64,000 nt of DNA from Firm-04 sp964479595 (GTDB lineage Bacteria; Bacillota; Clostridia; Oscillospirales; Ruminococcaceae). Positions 17,592-26,166 of this stretch are shown here, piece after piece. Positions within the stretch are counted from its first letter, which is position 1, and each line of letters begins with the position of its first letter. The stretch is taken from the NCBI GenBank assembly GCA_964479595.1, contig CAYZMU010000002.1, positions 1 to 64,000 on the forward strand, written 5' to 3'. The translations under genes and the position numbers were made by a program. The notes beneath the pieces were generated by a model, which had not been told where the DNA came from, ran no database searches, and saw only the letters and a program-made list of their open reading frames with translations.

Positions 17592-18027
17592 TTTTACGGC
17601 TGCCGGCGCGCGTGAAACCGAGGAACTGGGCTTTCGTCTGGGGCGGTTTTTGCGCCGGGGGGACTGTGTCGCGCTTTTCGGGGGCATGGGCGCGGGAAAG
17701 ACGCTCTTTGCGCGCGGTGTGGCAGCCGGGCTTTCTCTGAAAGACGCGGTGACTTCCCCGACTTTCGCGCTGGTCAACGAATATACGGACGGTCCGGTCC
17801 CCATGCTGCATTTTGATATGTACCGCGTGTCTACGCCTGAGGATCTGGAGTCTTCCGGGTTCTGGGATTACGACCGCGAAAACGCTGTTTTTGTCATTGA
17901 GTGGGCGCAAAATATCGAGCGCTCGCTCCCGCCCGGCTGTGTTCGGGTGCGGATAGCGGGGAACGGGGATTCCCCGCGCGAAATTTCCATAGACGGGGAG
18001 GGGCTGCCGCTTGATTTTGGCGATTGA
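17581..18027 (+). CDS. tsaE: tRNA threonylcarbamoyladenosine synthesis ATPase TsaE
   Basis: ATPase that works with TsaB and TsaD to place threonylcarbamoyl on A37 of ANN-decoding tRNAs. 148 residues; Walker A GGMGAGKTLFARG, the TSPTFALVNEY switch and HFDMYRV are visible. It overlaps the preceding gene by 11 bases and tsaB by 17, a typical tsaE-tsaB pair. tsaD and tsaC are not in the window. Confidence 0.95.
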   Translation: MRFDFTAAGARETEELGFRLGRFLRRGDCVALFGGMGAGKTLFARGVAAGLSLKDAVTSPTFALVNEYTDGPVPMLHFDMYRVSTPEDLESSGFWDYDRENAVFVIEWAQNIERSLPPGCVRVRIAGNGDSPREISIDGEGLPLDFGD

Positions 18028-18661
18028 CACCTCAGGCTCGACGGCTTCGGCCGCGGTCGGGCAGGACGGAACGCTGCTGGGCAGCCGGATGCTCAGCACC
18101 GCGCGGGCGCATTCCCAGATTCTGCTCCCCATGGTGAAGGGTTTGCTTTCGGATATGGGGCACACGGTGCGGGATGTTGACGTTTTCGCGCTGGCGAACG
18201 GCCCGGGTTCATACACGGGGCTGCGCATCGGATACGCGGCGGTGCAGGGGCTGGCGTTTGCCGGGGGAAAGGGCTGTGTCGGGGTCTCCACGCTCGAGGG
18301 TCTGGCATGGAATCTCTGCGCGCGTTCAGGCGTCATCTGCGCGTGTCTCGCGGCGCGGCAGGATTTATGCTACTGCGCGTTCTTTGAAAGCGACGGCTCG
18401 AGTGTTTCGCGCCTGACTGAGGACGCCGTCCTGCCCGCCCGGGAAATCGCCGCGCGCGTGGCACGGTATGGCGCTCCTGTCATGGCGGCGGGGGACGGTT
18501 TTGCGCTTCTGAAACCGCTTTGCGGGGACGCGCTGATTTGGGCGCCGGAGCATCTGCGCTTTCAGTCCGCCTGCGGGATTTATCTGGCGGCGCGGCAGAA
18601 AGACCCTGTCGCCGCGGGGGAACTCACGATAAACTATCTGCAGGCGGTGAAAATCGGCTGA
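18011..18661 (+). CDS. tsaB: tRNA threonylcarbamoyladenosine synthesis protein TsaB
   Basis: Non-catalytic ASKHA-fold partner of TsaD. 216 residues starting ILAIDTSGSTASAAVGQDG, with ANGPGSYTGLRIGYAAVQGLA, the TsaB signature. The start is the TTG at 18011, with GGGGAGGGG upstream inside tsaE. The usual third partner rimI does not follow; rpiB does. Confidence 0.95.
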   Translation: MILAIDTSGSTASAAVGQDGTLLGSRMLSTARAHSQILLPMVKGLLSDMGHTVRDVDVFALANGPGSYTGLRIGYAAVQGLAFAGGKGCVGVSTLEGLAWNLCARSGVICACLAARQDLCYCAFFESDGSSVSRLTEDAVLPAREIAARVARYGAPVMAAGDGFALLKPLCGDALIWAPEHLRFQSACGIYLAARQKDPVAAGELTINYLQAVKIG

Positions 18662-18683
18662 GAACGAGAGGAGATGGAGGGGC

Positions 18684-19154
18684 ATGATTGCCATTGGCAG
18701 TGACCACGCGGCGGCGGGTATGCGCGCGGCCGTCGCGGATTTCCTTCGCGGGCAGGGGCTTGAATTCCTCGACTGCGGGACCAACGAGGCGCCGAGCGAC
18801 TACCCGGTTGTGGCGGAGCGCGTCTGCCGTCTGATTGAGAGCGGGCGCGCGCAAAAGGGGATATTGCTCTGCGGTACGGGGCTTGGGATGTGTATCGCGG
18901 CGAACAAATGCAAGGGGATTCGCGCGGCGGTCTGTTCGGAGACGTACAGCGCGAAGCACGCGCGGCTTCACAATGACGCGAATGTGCTTTGCATGGGCGC
19001 GCGGGTCATCGCGCCCGAGATGGCGCTGGAGGTGCTGCGGGTCTTTCTGGAGACGGAATTTGAGGGCGGGCGGCATCAGCGCAGAGTCGATATGATTTCG
19101 CGATTGGAGTCGGGGGAGACGCTTTCCGGCTCGGAAAAGGGGGATTTGCAATGA
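18684..19154 (+). CDS. rpiB: Ribose-5-phosphate isomerase B
   Basis: Interconverts ribose 5-phosphate and ribulose 5-phosphate in the pentose phosphate pathway. 156 residues: IAIGSDHAAAGMRAAV, the active-site GILLCGTGLGMCIAANK with its catalytic Cys, and SETYSAKHARLHNDANVLCMG. Its stop overlaps the ATG of the mannanase gene (ATGA), an unusual pairing. Confidence 0.95.
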   Translation: MIAIGSDHAAAGMRAAVADFLRGQGLEFLDCGTNEAPSDYPVVAERVCRLIESGRAQKGILLCGTGLGMCIAANKCKGIRAAVCSETYSAKHARLHNDANVLCMGARVIAPEMALEVLRVFLETEFEGGRHQRRVDMISRLESGETLSGSEKGDLQ

Positions 19155-21040
19155 AAAAGCGGAGATGTTTCGCGCTCGCGACGGCCGCGGCGATGCTTTT
19201 GACGGCCATGCCCGTGCTGCCTGTGACAGCGCAGGATGAGGTGCTCAAGTTTGAGTTCGAGGACGGGCAGCTTGTCGACTGCGAGAACAGCGAGCCGATT
19301 ACATGGGAGCAGGTGGACGAGGACGCCGAGGGCAACCCCTGCGACATGACGGGATGGTCCGGCGACAGTTACGTGTATATTGACGACAAGGATTCCTATG
19401 TTTCGCTCAAAGTCCAGGTGCCGCAGGAGGGTTTCTACGCGCTGGGGATTGCCTATATCCAGTGCTTCGGCGTGCCGCACAAGATTCAGTATCTGCAGGT
19501 CAACGGCGAGAGCCAAGGGGAGATTTGCTTCAATTTCAATTCCGGCAAGGGCTGGGAACTGATGGACGCGGGCTATCTGCACTTAAACGCGGGGGAGAAT
19601 GAGATTCGCATTGTCAGCTACTGGGGTTATACGTTCTTGGATTATCTGACCCTTTCACCCGCGCCGTCCTACGTGACGAACCTTTCCGCGACGCCGAATC
19701 TCTGCAACCCGAACGCCTCGCCCGAGGCGAAAAAGGTCTACGCCTATCTCAGAAGCGTCTACGGAGAGCACACACTGTCCGGGCAGCAGGAATACTGCGG
19801 CTCGCACTGCTACAACAAGGATTCCTATGTCCAGCAGGGGCTGCCCGTCAACTACTTTGAGGACAACGAGGCGGAGTTTGAGTACATTCAGGACGTCACG
19901 GGGAAACAGCCGGCGATTCGCGGAATTGATTTTCTCTTTTACAATACCACCTCGCCCTATTTTGACGACGCGCCCGAGCGCGTGATTGCGTGGTATAAGG
20001 AAAAGGGCGGCATTCCGACCGTGACCTATCACTGGAATGTGCCGCTGGAAAAGGGCAGCGACAGCGTGTCGTTTTATGTGGAAAGCAGCGGAAATACGCC
20101 CTTTACGACCTTCAGTGTCACCAACGCCGTCACCGAGGGCACATGGGAGCGCGAGCAGATTGACAAGGATTTGGCGCTGCTGGCGGAGCAGTTCCAGAAA
20201 ATCGAGGACGCGGGCGTTCCGGTCATTTTCCGTCCGCTTCACGAAGCCGAAGGCGGCTGGTTCTGGTGGGGCGCGGAAGGCCCTGAGGCCTGCAAGGAAC
20301 TCTACCACTACGTCTGGGAGACGCTCACCAACACCTACGGGCTTGACAACATCATCTGGGAATGGACCGGCTACACCTACGCGACCTCGACAGACTGGTA
20401 TCCGGGGGACGAGTATGTGGATTTGATAGGCTACGACAAATACAACGCCATCAACAACAACGACCCGAACCCGAGCGCGATTTCCGCGACGTTCTATTCG
20501 CTGGTCTCACAGACAGAGGGTGAGAAAATGGTCTGCATGAGCGAGAATGACACAATTCCCGCCCTTGACAAGCTGGTGGAATCCAAGGCGGCGTGGCTCT
20601 ATTTCTGCCCGTGGTATCAGCGCTACCTGACCGAACTCAATGACAAGAATGAGCTCAAGAAGATCTACAACAGTGATTACTGCATTACGCTGGACGAACT
20701 GCCCGACTGGGATACGTACGACCCCGGCGATGTGCCTTCCACAACGACCACAGCCGCTTCAGAGACCACGACAACAACGACTGCTGCCCAGACAGCGCCC
20801 TCTGAGACGACAACCACAGCCGCTCAGAATCTCATGTGGGGCGATGTGAATACGGACGGGAACGTGAGCGTACAGGACGCGATTCTTACCGCAAGGCTCG
20901 TGCTGGGCGCGGGAGATGTGCAGGTTTCCGACACGGGGAGGCAAAACGCGGAATGTGACGGAGACGGAACGCTGACCAACGGAGATGTCACACGGCTGCT
21001 GAGTTATCTGGTGTCGCTTTCCCCGGCGGGAGACGCCTAA
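19151..21040 (+). CDS. Secreted GH26 beta-mannanase with dockerin
   Basis: Endo-acting beta-1,4-mannanase expected outside the cell. Order: signal peptide (1-27, cut after VTA), a beta-sandwich resembling CBM35-type mannan-binding modules (about 30-170), GH26 catalytic domain (about 175-525), a Thr-rich linker (530-558), then a type I dockerin (562-623) with two calcium loops, DVNTDGNVSVQDAI and ECDGDGTLTNGDV. Catalytic residues are visible: acid/base Glu365 in FRPLHEAEGGWFWWG and nucleophile Glu465 in VCMSEND. The dockerin implies docking to a cohesin scaffold, so the host probably builds a cellulosome. The start overlaps the rpiB stop by four bases. Confidence 0.93.
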   Translation: MKKRRCFALATAAAMLLTAMPVLPVTAQDEVLKFEFEDGQLVDCENSEPITWEQVDEDAEGNPCDMTGWSGDSYVYIDDKDSYVSLKVQVPQEGFYALGIAYIQCFGVPHKIQYLQVNGESQGEICFNFNSGKGWELMDAGYLHLNAGENEIRIVSYWGYTFLDYLTLSPAPSYVTNLSATPNLCNPNASPEAKKVYAYLRSVYGEHTLSGQQEYCGSHCYNKDSYVQQGLPVNYFEDNEAEFEYIQDVTGKQPAIRGIDFLFYNTTSPYFDDAPERVIAWYKEKGGIPTVTYHWNVPLEKGSDSVSFYVESSGNTPFTTFSVTNAVTEGTWEREQIDKDLALLAEQFQKIEDAGVPVIFRPLHEAEGGWFWWGAEGPEACKELYHYVWETLTNTYGLDNIIWEWTGYTYATSTDWYPGDEYVDLIGYDKYNAINNNDPNPSAISATFYSLVSQTEGEKMVCMSENDTIPALDKLVESKAAWLYFCPWYQRYLTELNDKNELKKIYNSDYCITLDELPDWDTYDPGDVPSTTTTAASETTTTTTAAQTAPSETTTTAAQNLMWGDVNTDGNVSVQDAILTARLVLGAGDVQVSDTGRQNAECDGDGTLTNGDVTRLLSYLVSLSPAGDA

Positions 21041-21113
21041 GCCTTGTGCAAAACGCACAAAAATCCTTTGATGAGCGCGTTTCAATTTGGCATAGGAATA
21101 CCGCTTGAATTTC

Positions 21114-21142
21114 TTGACAAAACGCGCGAAATCGTGTATAAT
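21114..21142 (+). promoter_or_regulatory. Promoter of rplU-prp-rpmA
   Basis: TTGACA at 21114-21119 and TATAAT at 21137-21142, 17-base spacer that ends GAAATCGTG, shared with two other promoters in this window. Confidence 0.9.
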
Positions 21143-21148
21143 AGAAGA

Positions 21149-21231
21149 GCCGCTTGTTCGTGGCCTGCAAGTCTTGAGGGGAGCCCTTGAGCGCCGCGCG
21201 CAGCGAGATTATGGAAAGGCAGGTGCCGACC
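21149..21231 (+). promoter_or_regulatory. Ribosomal protein L21 leader (candidate)
   Basis: The 83-base leader can close with CCTGC (21164-21168) on GCAGG (21219-21223), the latter next to the rplU ribosome-binding site, and contains short inner hairpins (GAGGG/CCCTT, GCGC/GCGC). L21 leaders with autoregulatory function are known in Firmicutes; this one fits by position. Confidence 0.5.
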
Positions 21232-21543
21232 ATGTACGCAGTGATTCTCACCGGCGGCAAGCAGCTGAAAGTGGAAGAAGGCAGCGTTTGCCGTGTGGAA
21301 AAGCTCGCGGTTGAAGAGGGCGAGACTGTCACGTTTGACAAAGTCGCCGCGATTGGCGATGACAGCGGGCTGACTGTCGGAACGCCGCTCGTGGAAGGGG
21401 CGTCCGTCAAGGCGACCGTTCTGCGCAACGGCAAGGGCAAGAAGATTCGCGTGTTCACCTACAAGCCCAAATGCGGGCAGAAAAAGGCGCGCGGTCACAG
21501 ACAGCCCTACACGCAGATTCGTGTGGACGCTATCAGCAAGTGA
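21232..21543 (+). CDS. rplU: 50S ribosomal protein L21
   Basis: 23S rRNA-binding protein of the large subunit. 103 residues from MYAVILTGGKQLKVEEGSV, ending in the conserved KKARGHRQPYTQIRVDAI. An in-frame ATG 45 bases upstream lies in the leader and would add residues absent from the family. First of the conserved rplU-prp-rpmA trio. Confidence 0.97.
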   Translation: MYAVILTGGKQLKVEEGSVCRVEKLAVEEGETVTFDKVAAIGDDSGLTVGTPLVEGASVKATVLRNGKGKKIRVFTYKPKCGQKKARGHRQPYTQIRVDAISK

Positions 21544-21546
21544 CGG

Positions 21547-21909
21547 ATGCTTTCCGCGAAGTTCTTTGAGGCCGCGGGGCTGCTGACAGGATGCACGGTG
21601 CGCGGGCACGCGGATTATACGGCGCGTGACCGGCGCGGGCAGATTCTCTGTGCGGCGGTTTCCTCCGCGGCGGAGCTTACCTGCAACACTCTGACGGAGA
21701 TTCTGGGCGTTCCCCTGCGCGTGGACAGCGCGCCGGGCGAGGAGGAGGAAAATTTTCTCTCGTTTGCGCTTCTGGCTCCCGACGCCGAACAGTCAAGGCT
21801 CTTGGAAGGGCTGCGGCTGCATCTGCGAAACCTCGCTGAGGATTACGAAGGGATGCTCCAGGTGGAAACGGTCCGGCGGGAGAGTCGGCAGGGCGGCTCA
21901 GAGCGTTAA
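21547..21909 (+). CDS. prp: Ribosomal-processing cysteine protease Prp
   Basis: Cleaves the N-terminal extension of L27 before ribosome assembly in Firmicutes. 120 residues with the catalytic His in VRGHADYTARDRRGQ and the catalytic Cys in ILCAAVSSAAEL. It sits in the canonical place between rplU and rpmA, three bases after rplU, and the neighbouring L27 carries the matching cleavage motif. Confidence 0.93.
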   Translation: MLSAKFFEAAGLLTGCTVRGHADYTARDRRGQILCAAVSSAAELTCNTLTEILGVPLRVDSAPGEEEENFLSFALLAPDAEQSRLLEGLRLHLRNLAEDYEGMLQVETVRRESRQGGSER

Positions 21910-21930
21910 TTTTAGAATGGAGGTGCAGCC

Positions 21931-22215
21931 ATGCTGCGCATCGGTATGCAGTTTTTTGCCCACAAGAAGGGCGTCGGTTCGACCAAGAACGGCCGTGACT
22001 CGGAGTCGAAACGTCTGGGCGTGAAGCGCGGGGACGGTCAGTTCGTTCTGGCCGGGAATATTCTCGTGCGCCAGCGCGGGACACATATTCACCCGGGACA
22101 GAATGTGGGCATCGGTTCTGATGACACATTGTACGCCACCATCGACGGCAAGGTGAAATTCGAGCGCTGGGGCAAGAACCGCAAGCGCGTCAGCGTGTAC
22201 GCTGTCGAGCGGTAA
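21931..22215 (+). CDS. rpmA: 50S ribosomal protein L27 with cleavable N-terminus
   Basis: Large-subunit protein whose N-terminus reaches the peptidyl-transferase centre. 94 residues. The start MLRIGMQFFAHKKGVGS carries the Firmicutes extension; Prp should cut after Phe9 to expose AHKKGVGS. The remainder (NGRDSESKRLGVKRGDGQ, RQRGTHIHPGQNVG) is standard. A terminator follows. Confidence 0.97.
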   Translation: MLRIGMQFFAHKKGVGSTKNGRDSESKRLGVKRGDGQFVLAGNILVRQRGTHIHPGQNVGIGSDDTLYATIDGKVKFERWGKNRKRVSVYAVER

Positions 22216-22249
22216 GAAATTCAATGGGCGCGGCATTTGTGCCCGCCGT

Positions 22250-22284
22250 ATCCCCTTGCTTGTTCACGGCAGGGGGATTTTTTT
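22250..22284 (+). terminator. Terminator of rplU-prp-rpmA
   Basis: ATCCCCTTGC (22250-22259) pairs with GCAGGGGGAT (22269-22278), ten pairs with one G-U and a 9-base loop, then seven T. Confidence 0.93.
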
Positions 22285-22297
22285 GAGGTGATGTCCT

Positions 22298-23566
22298 ATG
22301 TTCGTAGATCAGGTGCGCATCCGGGTTGAGGCCGGAAACGGCGGCGACGGCTGTGTCAGTTTCCACCGCGAGAAATATGTCGCCGCGGGCGGCCCTGACG
22401 GCGGGGACGGCGGAAAAGGCGGAGATATTCTGTTTGAGGCGGACGACCACGAATCCTCGCTGATAGAGTTCCGTTTCCGGCGTAAAATTGTCGCGGAGCA
22501 TGGGGAAAACGGCTCCGCGAACCGCCGCACCGGCAAAAGCGCGGAGGATGTTCTCGTGAAAGTCCCGCGCGGCACCATCGTGCGCGACGCCGCCAGCGGC
22601 AGGGTCATCGCGGATGTCTCCGGCGACGAGCCGGTTGTCATTGCCAAGGGCGGACGAGGCGGCAAGGGCAATCAGCACTTCGCCTCCGCGACAAGGCAGA
22701 TTCCGCGTTTCGCAAAGCCCGGATTTGACGGGGAGAAGCGCGATTTGATTTTGGAACTGAAACTTCTTGCGGATGTCGGGCTCGTGGGTTTCCCCAATGT
22801 CGGAAAATCCACGCTCATCTCCGCCGTTTCCGCGGCAAAGCCCAAAATCGCGAATTACCACTTCACCACGCTCGAACCCGTACTCGGGGTGGTGCGGCTC
22901 GATGACGAGACTTCCTTTGTGATGGCGGATATCCCGGGGCTGATTGAGGGCGCGGCGAACGGCGCGGGGCTCGGGGATTCCTTCCTGCGCCATGTGGAGC
23001 GCTGCAGGCTGATTGTGCACGTTCTGGACGCGTCGGGCAGCGAGGGGCGCGACCCGATTGAGGATTTTGAAAAAATTAACAAGGAGCTGCGGGATTTCTC
23101 GGAGGATTTGGCGCGGTGCCCGCAGATTGTCGCCGCAAACAAGGCGGATATCGCGCAGCCCGAGCAGATTGAACGCCTGCGGACTTTTATCACACAGGAG
23201 CGGAAACTGCCGTTTTACGTGATTTCCGCGGTGTCGGGGCAGGGGACAAAGCCGCTGCTTGGCGAAATCGCGCAGACGCTTGAGAAACTGCCGCCGGTCA
23301 AGCGTTTTGAACCGGAGGAACTGCCGGAGGCGGCGCCTAAAAACGAGCGCAAATTCGAGATTGAGATTCGCGACGGCGTGTACCGCGTGGACGCGCCGTG
23401 GATGGAGCCGATTCTGCGCACCATCAACCCCAATGACTGGTCGTCGCTGCAGTATTTTGAGCGGGTGCTGCGTTCCAGCGGCATCATTGACGCGCTGGAG
23501 AAGCTGGGCGTTCGGGAAGGCGACACCGTTTCTGTCTGCGGCGCGGAATTTGACTATGTTGAGTGA
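22298..23566 (+). CDS. obg: GTPase Obg
   Basis: Ribosome-assembly and stress-linked GTPase. 422 residues: glycine-rich Obg domain (1-158; AGGPDGGDGGKGGDI), G domain (about 160-335; GFPNVGKSTLI, ADIPGLIEGAA, NKAD), then the C-terminal OCT domain (about 340-420) found in Firmicutes. It starts right after the rpmA terminator with GAGGTG as ribosome site; no separate promoter is evident, so read-through of the terminator may feed it. Confidence 0.97.
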   Translation: MFVDQVRIRVEAGNGGDGCVSFHREKYVAAGGPDGGDGGKGGDILFEADDHESSLIEFRFRRKIVAEHGENGSANRRTGKSAEDVLVKVPRGTIVRDAASGRVIADVSGDEPVVIAKGGRGGKGNQHFASATRQIPRFAKPGFDGEKRDLILELKLLADVGLVGFPNVGKSTLISAVSAAKPKIANYHFTTLEPVLGVVRLDDETSFVMADIPGLIEGAANGAGLGDSFLRHVERCRLIVHVLDASGSEGRDPIEDFEKINKELRDFSEDLARCPQIVAANKADIAQPEQIERLRTFITQERKLPFYVISAVSGQGTKPLLGEIAQTLEKLPPVKRFEPEELPEAAPKNERKFEIEIRDGVYRVDAPWMEPILRTINPNDWSSLQYFERVLRSSGIIDALEKLGVREGDTVSVCGAEFDYVE

Positions 23567-23972
23567 GCGAGAGCCCTTATCGCCTGAGCAGGCGCGGCAG
23601 ATGAGCGCCCCCGCGCTCGCGTTTCTGGGCGACAGCGTCTATGAACTTCTGGTGCGCGAGGCGCTGCTGCGTGAGGCGAACCGTCCCGCGCGGCAACTGC
23701 ACGATTTGGCTGTCGGGCGCGTGCGGGCGGAATATCAGGCGAGGGCCGCCGCCGCTATCACCCCGAAACTGAACGAGGATGAGGCGCGGATACTGCTGCG
23801 CGGGCGCAACGCGAGCGGGCTGAGCGTCCCGAAACACGCCTCGCCGGCGGAATATCATATGGCTACGGGGCTTGAGTGCCTTTTCGGGTATCTTTACCTG
23901 TGCGGTGAGGAGAAGCGGCTGCGGGAACTTTTCGATGAGGTGTGGCAGATGGAAACACTGCCGCGGGAATAG
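23556..23972 (+). CDS. mrnC: Mini-ribonuclease III
   Basis: RNase III catalytic domain without the double-stranded RNA-binding domain; processes 23S rRNA precursor ends in Firmicutes. 138 residues with LAFLGDSVYELLVREALL (catalytic Asp and Glu region) and KHASPAEYHMATGLECLFGYLYL with the second acidic site. The ATG at 23556 overlaps the end of obg by 11 bases; a longer in-frame reading lies inside obg and is not family-like. Confidence 0.92.
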   Translation: MLSEREPLSPEQARQMSAPALAFLGDSVYELLVREALLREANRPARQLHDLAVGRVRAEYQARAAAAITPKLNEDEARILLRGRNASGLSVPKHASPAEYHMATGLECLFGYLYLCGEEKRLRELFDEVWQMETLPRE

Positions 23973-23982
23973 GAGGCCGAAT

Positions 23983-24726
23983 ATGTCCGGACATTCCAAA
24001 TGGAATAATATCAAGCGCAAGAAAGAGGCGACTGACGCGGTAAAGGCAAAAATCTTTACCAAAATCGGCCGCGAGATGATGGTCGTCATCAAAGAGGGCG
24101 GCGCGGACCCCAACAACAACAGCAAGCTTCGGGATCTGATCGCGAAGGCGAAGGCGAACAACGTGCCCAATGACAACATCGACAGGCTCATCAAAAAAGC
24201 CGCCGGGGACAGCGACAAAAACAGTTATGTGGAGATCACCTACGAGGGCTACGGCATCGGCGGCGTGGCGTGCATCGTGGAATGCCTGACCGACAACAAG
24301 AACCGCACGGCGGGCAATATTCGCCACTACTTCGATAAATTCGGCGGGAATCTGGGCCAGACGGGCTGTGTGTCCTATCTCTTCACGCGCAAGGGCATCG
24401 TCGTGATAGAACATGACGGCGACCTGCAGGAGGATCAGGTGCTTGAGGACGCGATGGAATTGGGCGCGGACGACATGACCTTCGGCGAGGAGAGTGTGGA
24501 ACTGGTCTGCGAGCCTGACGCGCTGACCGCGCTGCGGGAAGGGCTGACCGCGAAGGGTTATCTGGTCGTTTCTGCGGAGGAGGAGATGATTCCGAGCACG
24601 TACGTCAAGCTGGAGGATGAGGAATCCCGCAGAAAGATGACGCTGCTGCTCGAACATCTGGAAGATGATGACGATGTGCAGAATGTGTGGCATAACTGGG
24701 ACGAGCCGGACGAGGGCACGGACTGA
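23983..24726 (+). CDS. yebC: YebC/PmpR family protein
   Basis: 247 residues beginning MSGHSKWNNIKRKKEATDA, the universal start of the family, with DRLIKKAAG and the YEGYGIGGVACIVE core. Members bind DNA as regulators or, more recently, act in translation of difficult motifs; this sequence does not decide between them. AGGAGG lies six bases before ATG 23983. Confidence 0.95.
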   Translation: MSGHSKWNNIKRKKEATDAVKAKIFTKIGREMMVVIKEGGADPNNNSKLRDLIAKAKANNVPNDNIDRLIKKAAGDSDKNSYVEITYEGYGIGGVACIVECLTDNKNRTAGNIRHYFDKFGGNLGQTGCVSYLFTRKGIVVIEHDGDLQEDQVLEDAMELGADDMTFGEESVELVCEPDALTALREGLTAKGYLVVSAEEEMIPSTYVKLEDEESRRKMTLLLEHLEDDDDVQNVWHNWDEPDEGTD

Positions 24727-24737
24727 GAGGGATTTTC

Positions 24738-26165
24738 ATGGCGAGCGATATCGGGGCGGTTTTTCGGGTTTTTGAGCGTATCGCGAAGATTCCGCGCGGT
24801 TCGGGCAATACCGCCGGGATTCGCAAATGCTGTCTGGAGATGGCGGCGGAACTGAACCTTGAGGCGAAATCCGATGAGGCGGGCAATGTGATCATCCGAA
24901 AGCCGGGGACGCGGGGGCTTGAAAACGCGCCGCGCGTGCTGCTGCAGGGGCATCTGGACATGGTCTGCGCCAAAACGCCGGGCTGTACGAAGGATATGGC
25001 GCGCGAGGGCGTGGAACTTGAGTGGGGAGAGGAGTATCTCCGCGCGAAGGACACCACGCTCGGCGCGGACGACGGTATCGCGATTGCCTATGCCTTCGGC
25101 GTGCTCGCCTCCCGTGAGGTGTCTCACCCGCCGCTGACCGTGATTCTGACAGCGGACGAGGAGACGGGTATGTCAGGCGCGGCTGGGCTTTCTCCGGACG
25201 ATTTGGAAGGGACGTACCTTTTAAACCTTGATTCGGAGGAAGAGCATATTCTGACGATGGGCTGTGCCGGCGGCGCGCGGGTGCTTCTGCAAATCCCCGT
25301 GGCTGTCTCCGCGACCAGAGGGGATCTTTTGTCCCTGAGCCTCTCGAGGCTGCGCGGCGGGCATTCCGGCACGGAAATTCACCGCCCGCTGCTCAACGCG
25401 AATGTCGCCATGGCACGCCTTCTGCGGGGTGTGCCGTTTCGGCTCTGCGACTGGCGGGGCGGGCAGCGCGACAACGCGATTCCGACCGAGTGTGACGTGA
25501 AACTGCTCTGTGCTCCCGGGGCCGCGGACGCCCTGTCGCGCGAGATTTTCGCGGCGTGGGAGGAAATGAAAGCCTCGTATTCCGAGGAAACCGAAGCAAA
25601 ACTTGAGGTTAACATCTCGCAAAACAGCGATATTGCGTCGTTTTCGGATGAATCCACCGCCCGGGCGCTGAAGTTTTTGAACACACTTCCGAACGGCGTG
25701 CAGAAAGCGCACCCGACTCTGCCCATGCCGCTTACCTCGCTGAATATCGGGGTGGTTTCCTTTGACGGGGAACGGCTGCTCACGGACGCGCTGGTTCGAA
25801 GCGGCGCCGACGCGGAGACGTGCGCGCTGGCGGATAAACTGTGCGAGCTTGCGCGGGCGGCGGGCGGCGAGGGCAAAGTCTGCGATGTGTATCCCGCGTG
25901 GGAATACAAAGCCGGAACAGCGCTTGAGCAAATAGCTTTGGACACGCACAAAGCGCTTTTTGGAGAACCCGCGCGCGTGCAGATCATCCACGCCGGGCTC
26001 GAATGCGGAATTCTGGCGGCAAAAAACGAGCGCCTTTCCTGCGTTTCCTTCGGGCCGGACATTCTGGATATCCACACGCCCCGCGAACGCCTTTCCCTCG
26101 CCTCCGCGGAGAGGACATGGGCGTTTCTGCTGGCGCTGCTGCAAAGGCTCGGGCAAGAAGGATAA
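24738..26165 (+). CDS. pepD: Aminoacyl-histidine dipeptidase (M20C)
   Basis: Cytoplasmic zinc dipeptidase that hydrolyses Xaa-His dipeptides. 475 residues with metal ligands visible in LQGHLDMVCAK, ADDGIAIAYAFG, LTADEETGMSGAAGL and the C-terminal HAGLECGIL, with a dimerisation lid (about 205-385) between. Starts 11 bases after yebC and ends two bases before the next start. Confidence 0.93.
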   Translation: MASDIGAVFRVFERIAKIPRGSGNTAGIRKCCLEMAAELNLEAKSDEAGNVIIRKPGTRGLENAPRVLLQGHLDMVCAKTPGCTKDMAREGVELEWGEEYLRAKDTTLGADDGIAIAYAFGVLASREVSHPPLTVILTADEETGMSGAAGLSPDDLEGTYLLNLDSEEEHILTMGCAGGARVLLQIPVAVSATRGDLLSLSLSRLRGGHSGTEIHRPLLNANVAMARLLRGVPFRLCDWRGGQRDNAIPTECDVKLLCAPGAADALSREIFAAWEEMKASYSEETEAKLEVNISQNSDIASFSDESTARALKFLNTLPNGVQKAHPTLPMPLTSLNIGVVSFDGERLLTDALVRSGADAETCALADKLCELARAAGGEGKVCDVYPAWEYKAGTALEQIALDTHKALFGEPARVQIIHAGLECGILAAKNERLSCVSFGPDILDIHTPRERLSLASAERTWAFLLALLQRLGQEG

Positions 26166-26166
26166 C

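Noticed and set aside
21044..21060. Terminator after the mannanase
   Set aside because: TTGTGC/GCACAA gives only six pairs and is followed by A, not T, on the plus strand.
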